DNA from: CAYUVV01 sp964461325
GTDB taxonomy: Bacteria > Patescibacteriota > Minisyncoccia > Phycocordibacterales > JACOZG01
Assembly: GCA_964461325.1 (NCBI GenBank)
Contig: CAYWTW010000005.1
Coordinates: 1-21,480 of the forward strand
Reading direction: 5' to 3'
DNA length: 21,480 nucleotides
Notes under the pieces: generated by a model
The model's database searches: none
Told to the model about the DNA's origin: nothing
The model's input: the letters and a program-made list of their open reading frames with translations, nothing else
Shown: positions 21,358 through 21,480 of the stretch, piece by piece
Numbering within the stretch: position 1 is the first letter of the stretch
Layout of the letters: every line of letters starts with the position of its first letter
Program-made: the position numbers and the translations under genes

Positions 21358-21390
21358 GCCCCGTCGCACGCCGCGCGGGGCTTTTTCTTT
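21358..21390 (+). terminator. Intrinsic terminator of the GNAT gene
   Basis: GCCCCG (21358-21363) pairs with CGGGGC (21376-21381) around a 12-base loop and is followed by TTTTTCTTTT. Confidence 0.88.
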
Positions 21391-21401
21391 TCCGCAGAAA
21401 A

Positions 21402-21410
21402 TGCTATTTT
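21402..21410 (+). promoter_or_regulatory. Candidate extended -10 promoter of the tRNA gene
   Basis: TGC TATTTT is an extended -10 element about 23 bases before the mature tRNA 5' end, after the GNAT terminator. The start would be near 21417 with a 5' leader of about 17 nt for RNase P. The hexamer is only a 4/6 match and there is no clear -35. Confidence 0.35.
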
Positions 21411-21433
21411 AATCGGCGCGGACTTTTATTTTC

Positions 21434-21480
21434 GGGCCTATAGTCTAGTGGTACGACGCCTCCATGGCATGGAGGAGGCG
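21434..21480 (+). tRNA. tRNA-Ala (anticodon GGC), 3' part outside window
   Basis: The acceptor 5' strand is GGGCCTA (21434-21440), then TA, a D arm GTC...GAC with AGTGGTA in its loop (21443-21457), and an anticodon arm CCTCC/GGAGG (21459-21463 and 21471-21475). The seven-base loop ATGGCAT places T33 before anticodon GGC (21466-21468), which reads Ala codons GCC and GCU. The variable region starts at 21476; the T arm and acceptor 3' strand, including the partner of G3, are outside the window, so the G3-U70 identity pair cannot be checked. Confidence 0.88.

Overview
The window looks like a slice of a small, streamlined bacterial chromosome, most likely a Candidate Phyla Radiation (Patescibacteria) member, probably Parcubacteria-like. 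The reasons are an alanyl-tRNA synthetase without its C-terminal C-Ala domain, a compact leucyl-tRNA synthetase, single-TM proteins with a baseplate-J-like domain beside a PilM/FtsA-like actin fold, a sigma-region-4/HARE-HTH protein, a large tRNA-transfer-type membrane protein family (DUF8128-like), rplK not followed by rplA, and very tight gene packing. TGA is used as a stop (for example at thyX), so the code is standard and Gracilibacteria/SR1 are unlikely. The taxonomy is inference; no 16S gene is present.

Layout. 1-2750 (minus): FtsA/PilM-like protein, translationally coupled single-TM J-like protein, then infA (IF-1, cut by the left edge). 2759-3735: two small single-gene units, a 78-aa membrane protein (minus) and a 145-aa membrane-anchored protein (plus). 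3741-6123 (minus): alaS and a Nudix hydrolase. 6177-7418 (plus): secE-nusG-rplK. 7425-9431: divergent dcd and a two-domain thyX, both in thymidylate supply. 9448-11846: mnmA (minus), divergent from an overlapping dsbB-ZIP transporter pair (plus). 11838-15725 (minus): an operon of a sigma4/HARE regulator, the DUF8128-like protein, mltG and a DEDDh exonuclease. 15733-18990 (minus): leuS, a heptad-repeat coiled-coil protein and a four-TM Cys-rich-loop protein. 19033-21390: a 216-aa membrane protein (plus), ychF (minus) and a GNA1-like acetyltransferase (plus). The right edge cuts a tRNA-Ala(GGC).

Working together: translation and secretion (IF-1, AlaRS, LeuRS, MnmA, L11, NusG, SecE, YchF, tRNA-Ala), dTMP synthesis (Dcd, ThyX), cell envelope and redox (MltG, DsbB, ZIP, several membrane proteins). 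I see no IS element, CRISPR array or prophage, and no gene-free stretch above 300 bases.

Two patterns stand out. First, several core genes have a TAnnnT -10 element exactly six bases before the ATG (secE, alaS, ychF, the coiled-coil gene) or only slightly further, and no Shine-Dalgarno, which implies leaderless or nearly leaderless mRNAs. A minority of genes (78-aa, 145-aa, Nudix, 216-aa, GNAT) instead have clear Shine-Dalgarno sites and each is a single gene with its own intrinsic terminator. Second, the ThyX is a fused double domain in which each half has kept a different part of the catalytic motif.
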